Of a stretch of DNA of 32,036 bases, positions 17,485 to 25,700 are shown piece by piece; the stretch's first letter is position 1; each line of letters begins with the position of its first letter. The stretch spans positions 1 to 32,036 of the forward strand of contig JANLUX010000036.1 of the NCBI GenBank assembly GCA_031363705.1, read 5' to 3'. The translations under genes were made by a program, and so were the position numbers. The DNA is from JANLUX01 sp031363705. Lineage in GTDB: Bacteria; Bacteroidota; Bacteroidia; AKYH767-A; OLB10. A model generated the notes under the pieces. That model was given only the letters and a program-made list of their open reading frames with translations, searched no databases and was not told where the DNA came from.

Positions 17485-17751
17485 ATGTTGATTATACAAG
17501 AAAAGATTAAAACCTTAGTCACTCTTGTATGTGTTTACTTTTTAATCTTTCATGCCAGCAAACTTTAAAACAAAAGCAATTGTAAGAAGAAACATTATCT
17601 GGACTTGGGAGGTTCTGGCCAACCACTTATCATTCATGATTTAGGTGACTCTCCTTTTCTCTTTGAAGAATTGGCAGACACACTAAGAGAGAATTTTAGA
17701 TTTATCGCATATTCTAATTGAGGGCATTGCAAATCCGAAACTTCTGATTGA
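17485..17751 (+). pseudogene. Decayed secreted alpha/beta hydrolase
   Basis: One frame, interrupted by stops at 17566-17568, 17719-17721 and 17749-17751, still reads as the first third of an alpha/beta hydrolase. ATG 17485 starts a signal-peptide-like segment (KTLVTLVCVYFLIFHASK). After the first stop come YLDLGGSGQPLIIHDLGDS (17596-17652) and FLFEELADTLRENFRFIAYS (17656-17715), then a stop and GHCKS. In intact relatives these correspond to GSGxPLxxxHGxGDS, a helix, and the RGHGKS turn. The oxyanion-hole HG has become HD, RG is a stop, and the nucleophile-elbow GxSxG region is gone. From 17752 to 17910 nothing recognisable remains. The gene is clearly non-functional. Confidence 0.72.
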
Positions 17752-17866
17752 AGCTACGTACGTATTCAACATTGGTTTCCGACTTCAGTTCTCCAAATGA
17801 AGTTTAGTGCTAAAACTCGCACGTATTCTCCTGACAGGTTTATAAATTTTCTAACCTTACAGCAAG

Positions 17867-17897
17867 TTGCCGGTAATTCAAATACTTAATAATTTCG
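17867..17897 (+). promoter_or_regulatory. Possible Bacteroidota promoter for the SGNH hydrolase gene
   Basis: TTG at 17867-17869 and TAATTTCG at 17890-17897 are spaced 20 bp apart, close to the TTTG/TAnnTTTG layout of Bacteroidota sigma factor promoters (one mismatch in the -7 element). The leader to ATG 17911 would be very short, which lowers confidence. Confidence 0.3.
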
Positions 17898-17910
17898 TAG
17901 AAACATTCAA

Positions 17911-19695
17911 ATGCGAAAACCTTTAGTCATCATCAAAAAAAAATATTTTCTTTTCGCTTTCGTTTCGTTATTCTGTCTAACAGCGAATCCCTTAAAAGCT
18001 CAACTCAGTTATAATGTCCTCTTCCTTGGCAACAGTTACACAAGTGTAAATAATTTACCTCAACTTATACATGATGTTGCATTGTCAGCCGGTGATACTT
18101 TAGTTTTTGATAGTTATGCTCCCGGAGGTTATCAGTTAATTGATCATAGCGCTGATGCTATTAGTCAAAATAAAATAATGACCGGTGGATGGGATTACGT
18201 AGTTATGCAGGGTCAAAGCCAGGAGCCCATTATGGCAACCACGCAATTTTTTACAGGTGCTTCGGCTTTATATAACCTCATAAAACAATATAATCCCTGT
18301 GCAGTCACCATGCCTTATATGACCTGGGGTCGGAAAAACGGGGATGCAGCTAACTGTCCGAATTTCCCTGTCATGTGTACCTATCAGGGTATGGACACTA
18401 CACTCAGAAACCATTATTTAAATCTCACATCAAATATTAATGGTGAAGTATCTCCTGTGTCAGTAGTGTGGAAATATCTCAGGCAAAATTATCCGGGTAT
18501 TGATTTATATCAGGCTGACGAAAGTCACCCATCCCTGGCAGGATCTTATGCTGCTGCCTGTTGCTTTTATGCAATGCTTTTTAAAAAAGATCCAACCTTC
18601 ATTACGTTTAATTCTGCACTCAATGCAACGGATGCTTCCATCATAAGAAATGCCGCAAAAACCCAGGTGTTTGATAGTTTACAATTATGGGATTATAAAA
18701 AACCACCAATAGCTAAAATTGTTTATCAGATAGGTTCAGGTGCTAATGAAATAATTTTTCATGCGCCAAACCAGGGAGTTCAGCAAACCACTTTTTGGAA
18801 TTTTGGAGATGGCGACACATCCTCATCACCCTATTCGCCACATTCCTATCTGACTGACGGAACATACACCGTATCATTAACTACTACCAATTGTGATCTG
18901 CAGGGTTTGCATACCAGCTTTGCAGATACCGTAATTCAATTCTGCAGTCATACACCCACTATTTATACTTCGCAGCCATGGATGTGCCTTGTTGATACAC
19001 TCTGGACACAACCAGCAGATGCTTATCAATGGATTGCTAATGGATTGCCTATACCTGAAACCAATCAATACCTGGCGAATTATACTCAGTATGCCAATTC
19101 GGGATTTTCAGTGAATGCTACATTGAATGGTTGTAGTGAATTGTCACAGGCATTTACTGACTCTCCTCAATGGTCTGGTTATTACTTCGACATATGGCCC
19201 GTTGGCGATCCCTGCCTTGGAGATACGGTGCCATGGGCTGTGTTGCATATTAATGGTTTTTTATCCGGTGCAGAAAATATTTTATGGTTTAAAAATGATA
19301 CGCTTTTACCATGGATGACCAATGAAGACACTTTGTTTATCACTGCAGGAGGCACGTATGAGTGTAAGGTAATCAATCCAACAGCTAACTGTCCTTTGGA
19401 TACCACCGCTTATCGTTTTGCATTCAATTGCGGAATAACTGGTATTCACGATAACGATCAGGAATTATTCTGGACGCTATACCCAAATCCGGCATCAGAA
19501 AACATTACCATTAAATTTAAAAAAATCCCGGTGCAGGAACAGATTGAAATATACAGCACAACCGGAATTTTACTAATATCGGTAACCGCATCAGCAACAT
19601 CTTCAAAAATTGATATTGCAGATTTAGCTGATGGAATTTACTTTGTCCGGTTAAAAAACAATAAACAGCCAGCATTAAAATTTATTAAGCTGTAG
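17911..19695 (+). CDS. Secreted SGNH/GDSL-like hydrolase with PKD domain and T9SS sorting tail
   Basis: A 594 aa exported protein. A Sec signal peptide ends near residue 31 (NPLKAQ). The catalytic part (about 34-240) has the SGNH block I VLFLGNSY with nucleophile Ser42 and block V ADESHPSLAGSY with D203 and H206, so it probably cleaves an ester on an extracellular polymer. A PKD-type Ig-like domain follows (about 265-345, FWNFGDGDTSSSPYSPHSY). Residues about 345-505 form further beta-rich, Ig-like material. The last 75 residues (LYPNPASENITIKF ... ADGIYFVRLKN) are a type A T9SS sorting domain, so the protein should be secreted through type IX machinery and attached or released at the cell surface. 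It stands just after the hydrolase pseudogene. Confidence 0.87.
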   Translation: MRKPLVIIKKKYFLFAFVSLFCLTANPLKAQLSYNVLFLGNSYTSVNNLPQLIHDVALSAGDTLVFDSYAPGGYQLIDHSADAISQNKIMTGGWDYVVMQGQSQEPIMATTQFFTGASALYNLIKQYNPCAVTMPYMTWGRKNGDAANCPNFPVMCTYQGMDTTLRNHYLNLTSNINGEVSPVSVVWKYLRQNYPGIDLYQADESHPSLAGSYAAACCFYAMLFKKDPTFITFNSALNATDASIIRNAAKTQVFDSLQLWDYKKPPIAKIVYQIGSGANEIIFHAPNQGVQQTTFWNFGDGDTSSSPYSPHSYLTDGTYTVSLTTTNCDLQGLHTSFADTVIQFCSHTPTIYTSQPWMCLVDTLWTQPADAYQWIANGLPIPETNQYLANYTQYANSGFSVNATLNGCSELSQAFTDSPQWSGYYFDIWPVGDPCLGDTVPWAVLHINGFLSGAENILWFKNDTLLPWMTNEDTLFITAGGTYECKVINPTANCPLDTTAYRFAFNCGITGIHDNDQELFWTLYPNPASENITIKFKKIPVQEQIEIYSTTGILLISVTASATSSKIDIADLADGIYFVRLKNNKQPALKFIKL

Positions 19696-19732
19696 AAATT
19701 AAAGCAATCACAAATAAATAAACTTATATACA

Positions 19733-20110
19733 ATGAAAAAAGTAACAGGAATTGGAGGCATTTTCTTTAAATGCAAAGATCCTAATGCAATAAAAGAATG
19801 GTATAACAAACATCTTGGTTTGGATGCAGGTCCTTATGGGGCAAGTTTTGAATGGCGGCAAGCTGATGATCCTGAAAAGAAAGGTCTTACACAATTGAAT
19901 GTAAATACTGAAACAGCAAAACTCTATGAACCATCAGCTAAAGATTTTATGATAAACTACAGAGTAGAAAACCTGGAAGCACTTGTTGAAGAATTAAAAA
20001 AAGAAAACGTAACTATCCTGGATAAAATTGAGACTTATGACTACGGAAAATTCATTCATATTTTAGACATGGAAGGAAACAAAATTCAATTGTGGGAGCC
20101 TAAAGATTAG
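19733..20110 (+). CDS. VOC-family (glyoxalase-fold) protein, cytoplasmic copy
   Basis: A 125 aa single-module vicinal-oxygen-chelate protein. The start TGIGGIFFKCKDP, KEWYNKHLGL and the end YDYGKFIHILDMEGNKIQLWEP are the classic beta-alpha-beta-beta-beta elements of the fold, and the terminal Glu in QLWEP is the usual metal-ligand position. The full set of glyoxalase I ligands is not evident, so calling it a lactoylglutathione lyase would be unsafe. It has no signal sequence. The next gene, 20 bases downstream, is a close paralogue (about 60% identical by eye), so a tandem duplication is likely. Confidence 0.88.
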   Translation: MKKVTGIGGIFFKCKDPNAIKEWYNKHLGLDAGPYGASFEWRQADDPEKKGLTQLNVNTETAKLYEPSAKDFMINYRVENLEALVEELKKENVTILDKIETYDYGKFIHILDMEGNKIQLWEPKD

Positions 20111-20130
20111 AAAAAGCGAAAAATATTCAC

Positions 20131-20658
20131 ATGAAAAAGACCTTATTATTAATATTAGTTATTGCAACATCATTCTGTTTTGGTTTTGCCTTTAAATCAA
20201 TCATTACCTACAAGACAAATGATAATACTAAAATGAAAAGAGCAACCGGCATTGGAGGCATTTTCTTCAAATGCAAAGACCCTAAGAAAATAAGAGAATG
20301 GTATCAGACGCATCTTGGTTTAAACACTAACCAATACGGTGCAGTGTTTGAATGGTATCAAGGTGCTGACTCTACCAAAAAAGGTTTTTCGCAATGGAGT
20401 CCGTTTAAAGAAACAACAAAATATTTTGAACCCTCAGCAAAAGAGTTTATGATCAATTACCGCGTTGAAAATTTAACAGCCCTTGTTGAAGAACTAAAAA
20501 AAGAAGGAGTGACCGTCACCGACACCATTGAAACAGTTGATTATGGAAAGTTTGTTCACATCATGGATATTGAAGGAAACAAAATAGAATTGTGGGAACC
20601 AAACGATATTGAATTTGAAAAACTTGGTGTACAAATTAACGCTAAGACAACTAAATAA
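20131..20658 (+). CDS. VOC-family paralogue with N-terminal leader or membrane anchor
   Basis: A 175 aa protein. Residues 35-175 repeat the preceding VOC protein (KRATGIGGIFFKCKDP, EFMINYRVENL, VDYGKFVHIMDIEGNKIELW). Residues 1-34 are extra and contain a hydrophobic helix (LLLILVIATSFCFGFAF), so the protein may be exported or anchored. Met35 (ATG 20233) lines up exactly with Met1 of the sister protein, so an internal start giving a cytoplasmic form is possible. The long start is preferred because the leader looks like a real signal sequence. No good lipobox is present (Phe precedes the Cys). A C-terminal tail of about 15 residues is also unique to this copy. Confidence 0.85.
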   Translation: MKKTLLLILVIATSFCFGFAFKSIITYKTNDNTKMKRATGIGGIFFKCKDPKKIREWYQTHLGLNTNQYGAVFEWYQGADSTKKGFSQWSPFKETTKYFEPSAKEFMINYRVENLTALVEELKKEGVTVTDTIETVDYGKFVHIMDIEGNKIELWEPNDIEFEKLGVQINAKTTK

Positions 20659-20695
20659 TTAATCCCCCTACTCCACTCTCGTAACTCCCTGCTTT

Positions 20696-22087
20696 TTAAT
20701 ACCCAAGTATCTTCATCATATTCTTTGCACTCTGTTCCTTTGCAAAAAGCCGCGTAGTGTATTCGCCATCTTCATCACGGTCAATCAGCACATGCTTGGG
20801 TGCAGGTATTAAACAATGCTGAATTCCACCATAACCACCCAAACTTTCCTGGTAAGCCCCCGTGTGAAAAAAACCGAGGTATTGCGTTTCTCCATTGTTG
20901 GGCTTGGGCAGAAACACACGGTTCCGAACACTTTCCATAATATAATAATCATCACTGTCGCAGGTTAACCCTCCCAGGTTTACCCGCTGGTATTCATGAT
21001 CCCAGTTATTGATGGCAAGTAAAATAAACCGTTGTTTGATTCCCCACGTGTCAGGCAGTGTAGTAATAAAGCTGCTGTCAATCATGTGCCATAGCTCATT
21101 GTCATTTTGCTGTTTTTTTCCAACCACGCTAAACAGAACTGCTCCACTCTCTCCCACAGTAAAACTTCCGAACTCTGTAAAAATATTCGGCTCATCCACT
21201 TCTTTTTGTTCACAGGTTGATTTTATCTGGCGGATAATTTCATCAGCCATGTATTGATAATCGTAATTGAAATCAAGCTTGGTGCGGATGGGGAAACCTC
21301 CCCCGATATCGAGATGCTCCAATTCAGGGCATTGCTTTTTCAGGTCACAATACAGGTTGATATTTTTATTTAATTCACTCCAGTAATAAGCAGTATCCTT
21401 CACTCCTGTATTAATAAAAAAGTGAAGCATCTTCAGCTCAACATTTTTATTTTCTTTGATATTCTCTTTGTAATAATCAATAATCTGGTTATACCTTATT
21501 CCTAATCTTGAAGTGTAAAACTCAGCATTCGGTTCTTCTTCAGCGGCAATGCGTATGCCGACTTGTATCTTTTTATTATAACGTGATGTGTATTGCTCCA
21601 GTTCCAGCTTGCTGTCAAGAATTGGTATCAGGTTAGTAAAACCTTCCTTCCATAAATCAACAATCCCGGTCACATAGTTATCGCGTTTGAAACCATTTGA
21701 AATAATATAAATATCCTTATTGATTAATCCATCAGCATAGAGCTGCTTTATAATATTAATATCAAATGCAGAACTTGTTTCAAGATGTATCTCATTCTTC
21801 AAAGCTTCCTTTAAAACAAATTCAAAATGCGAACTCTTGGTGCAATAGGCATACAAATAATTACCTTTGTAATCTTCTTTAGCCATCGCTACATTAAATA
21901 AACGCGTGGCTTTTTGAATCTGCGAACTTATCTTTGGTAAATAGGTAATTTTAAGAGGAGTTCCATATTGTTCAATAATATCCATCAGCGGCACACCATG
22001 AAACTGCAGACAATTGTCAACAACTTCAAATCCTTCTTGCGGAAATTCGAAGGTTTGTTCAATCAAATCAGTATATCTGTTCTTCAT
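20696..22087 (-). CDS. speA: Arginine decarboxylase, short Bacteroidota form
   Basis: A 463 aa fold-III PLP enzyme that removes CO2 from arginine to give agmatine, the first step of a polyamine route. Lys84 in YAYCTKSSHF fits the PLP-binding lysine of the alanine-racemase-like barrel; HLDIGGGFPIRT is the glycine-rich phosphate-binding loop; FHTGAYQESLGGYGG near the C-terminus is the typical product/PLP-side motif. It lacks the long insertions of E. coli SpeA (about 650 aa), which is normal for this phylum. It is divergent from the arginase-type gene, with a shared 146-bp control region, and convergent with the VOC pair. No terminator hairpin is visible in the 37-bp gap to the VOC gene. Confidence 0.9.
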   Translation of the reverse strand: MKNRYTDLIEQTFEFPQEGFEVVDNCLQFHGVPLMDIIEQYGTPLKITYLPKISSQIQKATRLFNVAMAKEDYKGNYLYAYCTKSSHFEFVLKEALKNEIHLETSSAFDINIIKQLYADGLINKDIYIISNGFKRDNYVTGIVDLWKEGFTNLIPILDSKLELEQYTSRYNKKIQVGIRIAAEEEPNAEFYTSRLGIRYNQIIDYYKENIKENKNVELKMLHFFINTGVKDTAYYWSELNKNINLYCDLKKQCPELEHLDIGGGFPIRTKLDFNYDYQYMADEIIRQIKSTCEQKEVDEPNIFTEFGSFTVGESGAVLFSVVGKKQQNDNELWHMIDSSFITTLPDTWGIKQRFILLAINNWDHEYQRVNLGGLTCDSDDYYIMESVRNRVFLPKPNNGETQYLGFFHTGAYQESLGGYGGIQHCLIPAPKHVLIDRDEDGEYTTRLFAKEQSAKNMMKILGY

Positions 22088-22115
22088 ATCAGCTAATGTA
22101 AGTGAGTTACTTTAA

Positions 22116-22133
22116 TAAATTTGCGCAAATGTA
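22116..22133. promoter_or_regulatory. Back-to-back promoter elements around a perfect 12-bp palindrome
   Basis: TAAATTTG (22116-22123, + strand) and TACATTTG (22133-22126, - strand) both match the Bacteroidota -7 consensus TAnnTTTG and overlap the palindrome ATTTGCGCAAAT (22119-22130). They point toward the arginase gene (+) and speA (-). No convincing -33 TTTG is visible on either side. The remaining gap to 22233 contains TTAGCANA/GCACATCAAA word repeats (about 22197-22230). Confidence 0.4.
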
Positions 22134-22233
22134 AGTAAGATGACTGATTGATTAATGTGCTGATGCACTAAAACAATACACTAATTATTTCAACAGCAGC
22201 ACATCAAAAATTAGCATATTAGCACATCAAATT

Positions 22234-23178
22234 ATGCAGAAAAAAATTAAGATCATAGAAGTTAAATCAGAGATTGGTGCCGGAACCCGGGGAGCAAGCC
22301 TGGGTCCTGATGCTATTAAGATAGCAGCATTGGACTATGGAAGCAATCTCTTTAATAAAATCCCTTCAGTAGAAATTAAAGTTGAGAATAATCTCCTTTT
22401 TGAATCCGGTGGCAGCCCTTATGCAAAGCGGTTACGGGGAATTGTGAATATTTATGAGCGCCTTGCAAAAACCGTAGGAGAAACTTTAAAGTCCAAAGAA
22501 TTTCCTTTGGTGCTTGCCGGTGATCATAGCACAGCCGGAGGTACAATTGCCGGAATACGTATGGCTTATCCACGTCAACGACTCGGAGTGATATGGATTG
22601 ATGCACATGCAGATCTCCATTCTCCTTACACTACTCCCACAGGTAACGTACACGGAATGCCGCTTTCTGCTGTATTAAACGAAGACAATATCGCTAACCG
22701 GATGAATAAACCGGATAAGGACACTATTGATTTATGGAACAAACTCAAGAAGCTGGGCGGCATTGCTCCTAAAATTAACTGGAGCGATCTCGTTTATATC
22801 TCTGTCCGTGATGTGGAGCCGGAAGAAACGTTTCTCATCAAAAAAAATAAAGTAAGAACATTTACTACCAATGATGTAAAAAGAAATGGCGTTGAAAAGA
22901 TAGCGCGTGATGCATTGGCTCACTTAAATAGTTGCCAGTTGATTTATGTTTCGTTTGATGTTGACAGTATGGATTCTTCTATTTCAAAAGGAACAGGAAC
23001 ACCGGTGAGAAATGGAATTACAGAGAAAGAAGCTGGTAGTTTATGCGTTCGCTTAATACAAAACGAAAAAGTGTGTTGTTTTGAAATCGCAGAAGTTAAC
23101 CCCACACTCGATAAAGAAAACCTGATGGCTGAAAATACTTTTGAAATTTTACAACGTGTAGTTAGCCAGATTTCTTGA
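22234..23178 (+). CDS. Arginase-type ureohydrolase
   Basis: A 314 aa di-manganese ureohydrolase, predicted to split arginine into ornithine and urea. Metal ligands are complete: H98 (AGDHS), D123, H125, D127 (IDAHADL) and D242, D244 (FDVDSMD). H140 in TGNVHGMP corresponds to the catalytic His141 of rat arginase, and N138 to its Asn139; this loop is arginase-like and not agmatinase-like. However His129 replaces the substrate-contacting Asn130 and Thr136 replaces Ser137, so arginine is probable but a related guanidino compound is possible. The gene is divergent from speA, so agmatine as substrate also needs to be considered. A heptamer repeat starts right after its stop, before argS. Confidence 0.85.
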   Translation: MQKKIKIIEVKSEIGAGTRGASLGPDAIKIAALDYGSNLFNKIPSVEIKVENNLLFESGGSPYAKRLRGIVNIYERLAKTVGETLKSKEFPLVLAGDHSTAGGTIAGIRMAYPRQRLGVIWIDAHADLHSPYTTPTGNVHGMPLSAVLNEDNIANRMNKPDKDTIDLWNKLKKLGGIAPKINWSDLVYISVRDVEPEETFLIKKNKVRTFTTNDVKRNGVEKIARDALAHLNSCQLIYVSFDVDSMDSSISKGTGTPVRNGITEKEAGSLCVRLIQNEKVCCFEIAEVNPTLDKENLMAENTFEILQRVVSQIS

Positions 23179-23247
23179 TCTTAATTCTTAATTCTTAATT
23201 CTTAATTCTGCATTCTAATTCTTCAATCTTAATTCTTCAATCTTCAA
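23179..23247. repeat. Heptamer array TCTTAAT/TCTTCAA between the arginase gene and argS
   Basis: Ten units, nine of 7 bp and one of 6 bp: TCTTAAT four times, TCTGCAT, TCTAAT, TCTTCAA, TCTTAAT, TCTTCAA, TCTTCAA. It begins on the base after the arginase stop codon and ends 8 bp before the argS ATG, so it fills the entire gap. Confidence 0.92.
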
Positions 23248-23255
23248 TAAAATTA

Positions 23256-25064
23256 ATGCTGTTCTCAACTGAAATAAAAAACGGAGTAGCCGATGCGCTG
23301 CTCAATCGTTATAAATTAAAAATTGACCAGGATCAGATTTCATTACAACCAACACGAAAAGATTTTGAAGGCGATATAACAGTCGTTCTTTTCAACCTCG
23401 CAAAAATTGCTTCTACATCACCTGAAAGCTTAGGAAATGAAATAGGTGAATTTTTAACTGAGCATTGTGCTGCAGTTACAAAATACAATGTGGTAAAAGG
23501 ATTTTTAAATGTTGTGATAAATAATAAAGCATGGTTAAGTGTACTGTATGAGGATTGCAGTGATGAAAATTTTGGTACAGTAAAGCTGGATAATCCACGG
23601 GCGAATGCACCGGTGATGGTCGAGTATTCTTCTCCCAATACCAATAAACCTTTGCACCTCGGTCATGTACGTAATGTGTTGATTGGTCATTCCATCTCTG
23701 AAATATTAAAAGCTGCCGGACATAAAGTAATTAAAGTATGTCTCGTTAATGACAGGGGAATTCACATTTGCAAATCAATGCTTGCATGGAAAAAACTGGC
23801 AAATGGAGCAACACCAGAAAGTGCCGCTATGAAAGGTGATCATTTTGTAGGAAAGTATTATGTAGAGTTTGATAAAATGTATCGTAATGAGATAGCACAG
23901 CTTACTCAGGAAGGAATGAGTGAAGAAGATGCAAAGAAAAAAGCTCCTTCCATTTTAGAAGCACAGGAATTATTACGCAAGTGGGAAGCAAACGATCCTG
24001 ATACCATTCAACTGTGGCAAACCATGAACAGTTGGGTGTATGATGGATTTGCCGAGAGTTATAAACTTATAGGAGTCGGATTTGATAAGATGGACTATGA
24101 GTCACAAACTTATCTGCTTGGCAAAAAAATTATTGATGAAGGTTTACAAAAAGAAATCTTTTATCAAAAAGAGGATGGTTCCGTTTGGGTAGATCTTACG
24201 GATGCAGGTTTGGATCACAAGTTGCTTTTGCGTGCTGATGGTACTTCCGTTTATATCACACAGGATTTAGGAACCGTTCAACAACGTTACAAACAATCAC
24301 CTTTCTCATCTTTAATTTATGTGGTGGGCAACGAACAGGACTATCATTTTAAAGTGTTGCGTGCAATTGCAAAGAAATTAAATATGAGCTATTGGGAAAA
24401 CCTCGTACACCTTTCTTACGGCATGGTGGATTTGCCCAGTGGCAAAATGAAATCACGAGAGGGAACAGTTGTAGATGCGGATGATTTGATTACAGAAATG
24501 ATCAGTGAAGCAAAACGTATTACCAAAGAATTAGGAAAGATTGATGACTTTGAATCTGCAGAAGCAGAAGCCTTATACAGAACTATTGCTTTAGGTGCGC
24601 TTAAATATTTTATTCTGAAAGTGGATCCTGAAAAACGGATGTTATTTAATCCTGCAGAGTCAATTGACTTCAATGGCAACACCGGACCATTTATTCAATA
24701 TACCTATGCACGGATATGTTCTGTTATGCGTAAAGCAAATCAATATCCTTCATTGAAAAACTTTACACAGTTTAATCCTGTAACTTATAACAACATAGTT
24801 CCAAAAGAAAAAGAACTGGTAAAACTTATATTGGGTTACCCCGATATGGTGGACGAAGCTGCGGAAAAGCATAATCCGTCACGTATTGCCAATCATGTGT
24901 ATGAACTTGCAAAAACATTTAACCAGTTTTATCATGAACATCCCGTGGTGGATGATGCACATGTTGAAACGAGCTTATTCAGGTTGTACTTATCACATCA
25001 AACAGCGCGTGTAATAAAATCCGGGATGTTACTATTAGGAATTGATGTACCTGAGAGAATGTAA
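23256..25064 (+). CDS. argS: Arginyl-tRNA synthetase
   Basis: A 602 aa class I aminoacyl-tRNA synthetase that charges tRNA-Arg. The ATP-binding signature is HLGH at 134-137 within SSPNTNKPLHLGHVRN, and the second signature is KMKSR at 397-401, an accepted variant of KMSKS. The N-terminal ~110 residues are the ArgS-specific additional domain (with EGDITVVLFNLAK), and the C-terminal ~140 residues form the DALR anticodon-binding domain (HQTARVIKSGMLLLGIDVPERM is the usual end). Length is in the normal range. It follows the arginase-type gene; the juxtaposition with speA and arginase gives an arginine-centred block. The next gene starts 9 bases after its stop. Confidence 0.97.
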   Translation: MLFSTEIKNGVADALLNRYKLKIDQDQISLQPTRKDFEGDITVVLFNLAKIASTSPESLGNEIGEFLTEHCAAVTKYNVVKGFLNVVINNKAWLSVLYEDCSDENFGTVKLDNPRANAPVMVEYSSPNTNKPLHLGHVRNVLIGHSISEILKAAGHKVIKVCLVNDRGIHICKSMLAWKKLANGATPESAAMKGDHFVGKYYVEFDKMYRNEIAQLTQEGMSEEDAKKKAPSILEAQELLRKWEANDPDTIQLWQTMNSWVYDGFAESYKLIGVGFDKMDYESQTYLLGKKIIDEGLQKEIFYQKEDGSVWVDLTDAGLDHKLLLRADGTSVYITQDLGTVQQRYKQSPFSSLIYVVGNEQDYHFKVLRAIAKKLNMSYWENLVHLSYGMVDLPSGKMKSREGTVVDADDLITEMISEAKRITKELGKIDDFESAEAEALYRTIALGALKYFILKVDPEKRMLFNPAESIDFNGNTGPFIQYTYARICSVMRKANQYPSLKNFTQFNPVTYNNIVPKEKELVKLILGYPDMVDEAAEKHNPSRIANHVYELAKTFNQFYHEHPVVDDAHVETSLFRLYLSHQTARVIKSGMLLLGIDVPERM

Positions 25065-25073
25065 ATAACTATT

Positions 25074-25700
25074 ATGCGAAAGCAACCCCATTCATTATAT
25101 TTCTCATTTCTGCTGATTACGATTATCGTAAACCTGATTGTCTATTTTCAATTTACCGAAAGCATTGCGCATACTTCATCCAGTCTCAATTTAAAGAATA
25201 TCAGATTTCACAATGGTGATCTTGTTTTAAGAAACAGCAAAGGATTATTGTCCTCTGTTTTCCGTAACAGCTCTTTGCAAGAAAAGCAATTTACCCATGC
25301 AGGTTTTTTATATAAAATAAAAAATGAATGGTTTGTTTATCATTTTATTGATGATAATAAAAGCAGCGGTTTGCATATAGAAGCCCTCCATGATTTTATC
25401 GCAAATGAAAAATGTACTGCTTATGCTTTTTACCGTTACCAGTTAAAAACAGAAGAACAATATAAACTTGAAAGTATCATTTCATCTTCTAAAACCGAAT
25501 TAATTTCCTTCGATTCAGATTTTGATCTTGCTACTGACTCCTCCATGTATTGCAGCGAATGGATTGCAAAAACATTAAGTAAAGCTGTTCCTTTAAAACA
25601 TTTTATTCCGGAAACAACTGTTGGAACATTTACTTACATTGCACCTGATAATTTATATTTGAATACACATTGCAAGCTTCTTTATAAAAATGAATTTTAA
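25074..25700 (+). CDS. YiiX/YebB-like permuted NlpC/P60 (papain-like) hydrolase
   Basis: A 208 aa protein with an N-terminal hydrophobic helix (about 9-26) that can serve as signal peptide or anchor. The core follows the YiiX (peptidase C92-like) plan: GDLVLRNSKG (48-57), the catalytic His75 in FTHAGFL, a VYH strand, and the catalytic Cys160 in MYCSEW, with the Cys after the His because the fold is permuted. Such enzymes are thought to cleave amide or thioester bonds in cell-envelope or lipid substrates; the substrate here is unknown. It lies 9 bases after argS and overlaps the following lipoprotein gene by 11 bases, suggesting they are co-translated and act together at the envelope. Confidence 0.82.
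   Translation: MRKQPHSLYFSFLLITIIVNLIVYFQFTESIAHTSSSLNLKNIRFHNGDLVLRNSKGLLSSVFRNSSLQEKQFTHAGFLYKIKNEWFVYHFIDDNKSSGLHIEALHDFIANEKCTAYAFYRYQLKTEEQYKLESIISSSKTELISFDSDFDLATDSSMYCSEWIAKTLSKAVPLKHFIPETTVGTFTYIAPDNLYLNTHCKLLYKNEF

Noticed and set aside
17494..17550. RNA pseudoknot or attenuator: ATACAAGA (17494-17501) pairs with 17523-17530, and AAAGATTAAAA (17502-17512) pairs with 17540-17550
   Set aside because: The pairing is perfect, but it lies inside the signal-peptide part of the hydrolase pseudogene in very AT-rich DNA, and the zero-length first loop makes a true pseudoknot unlikely.
17752..17910. Continuation of the hydrolase pseudogene or a small gene (a 46-codon open stretch)
   Set aside because: The translated sequence shows no hydrolase motif or other recognisable feature; I cannot support a call.
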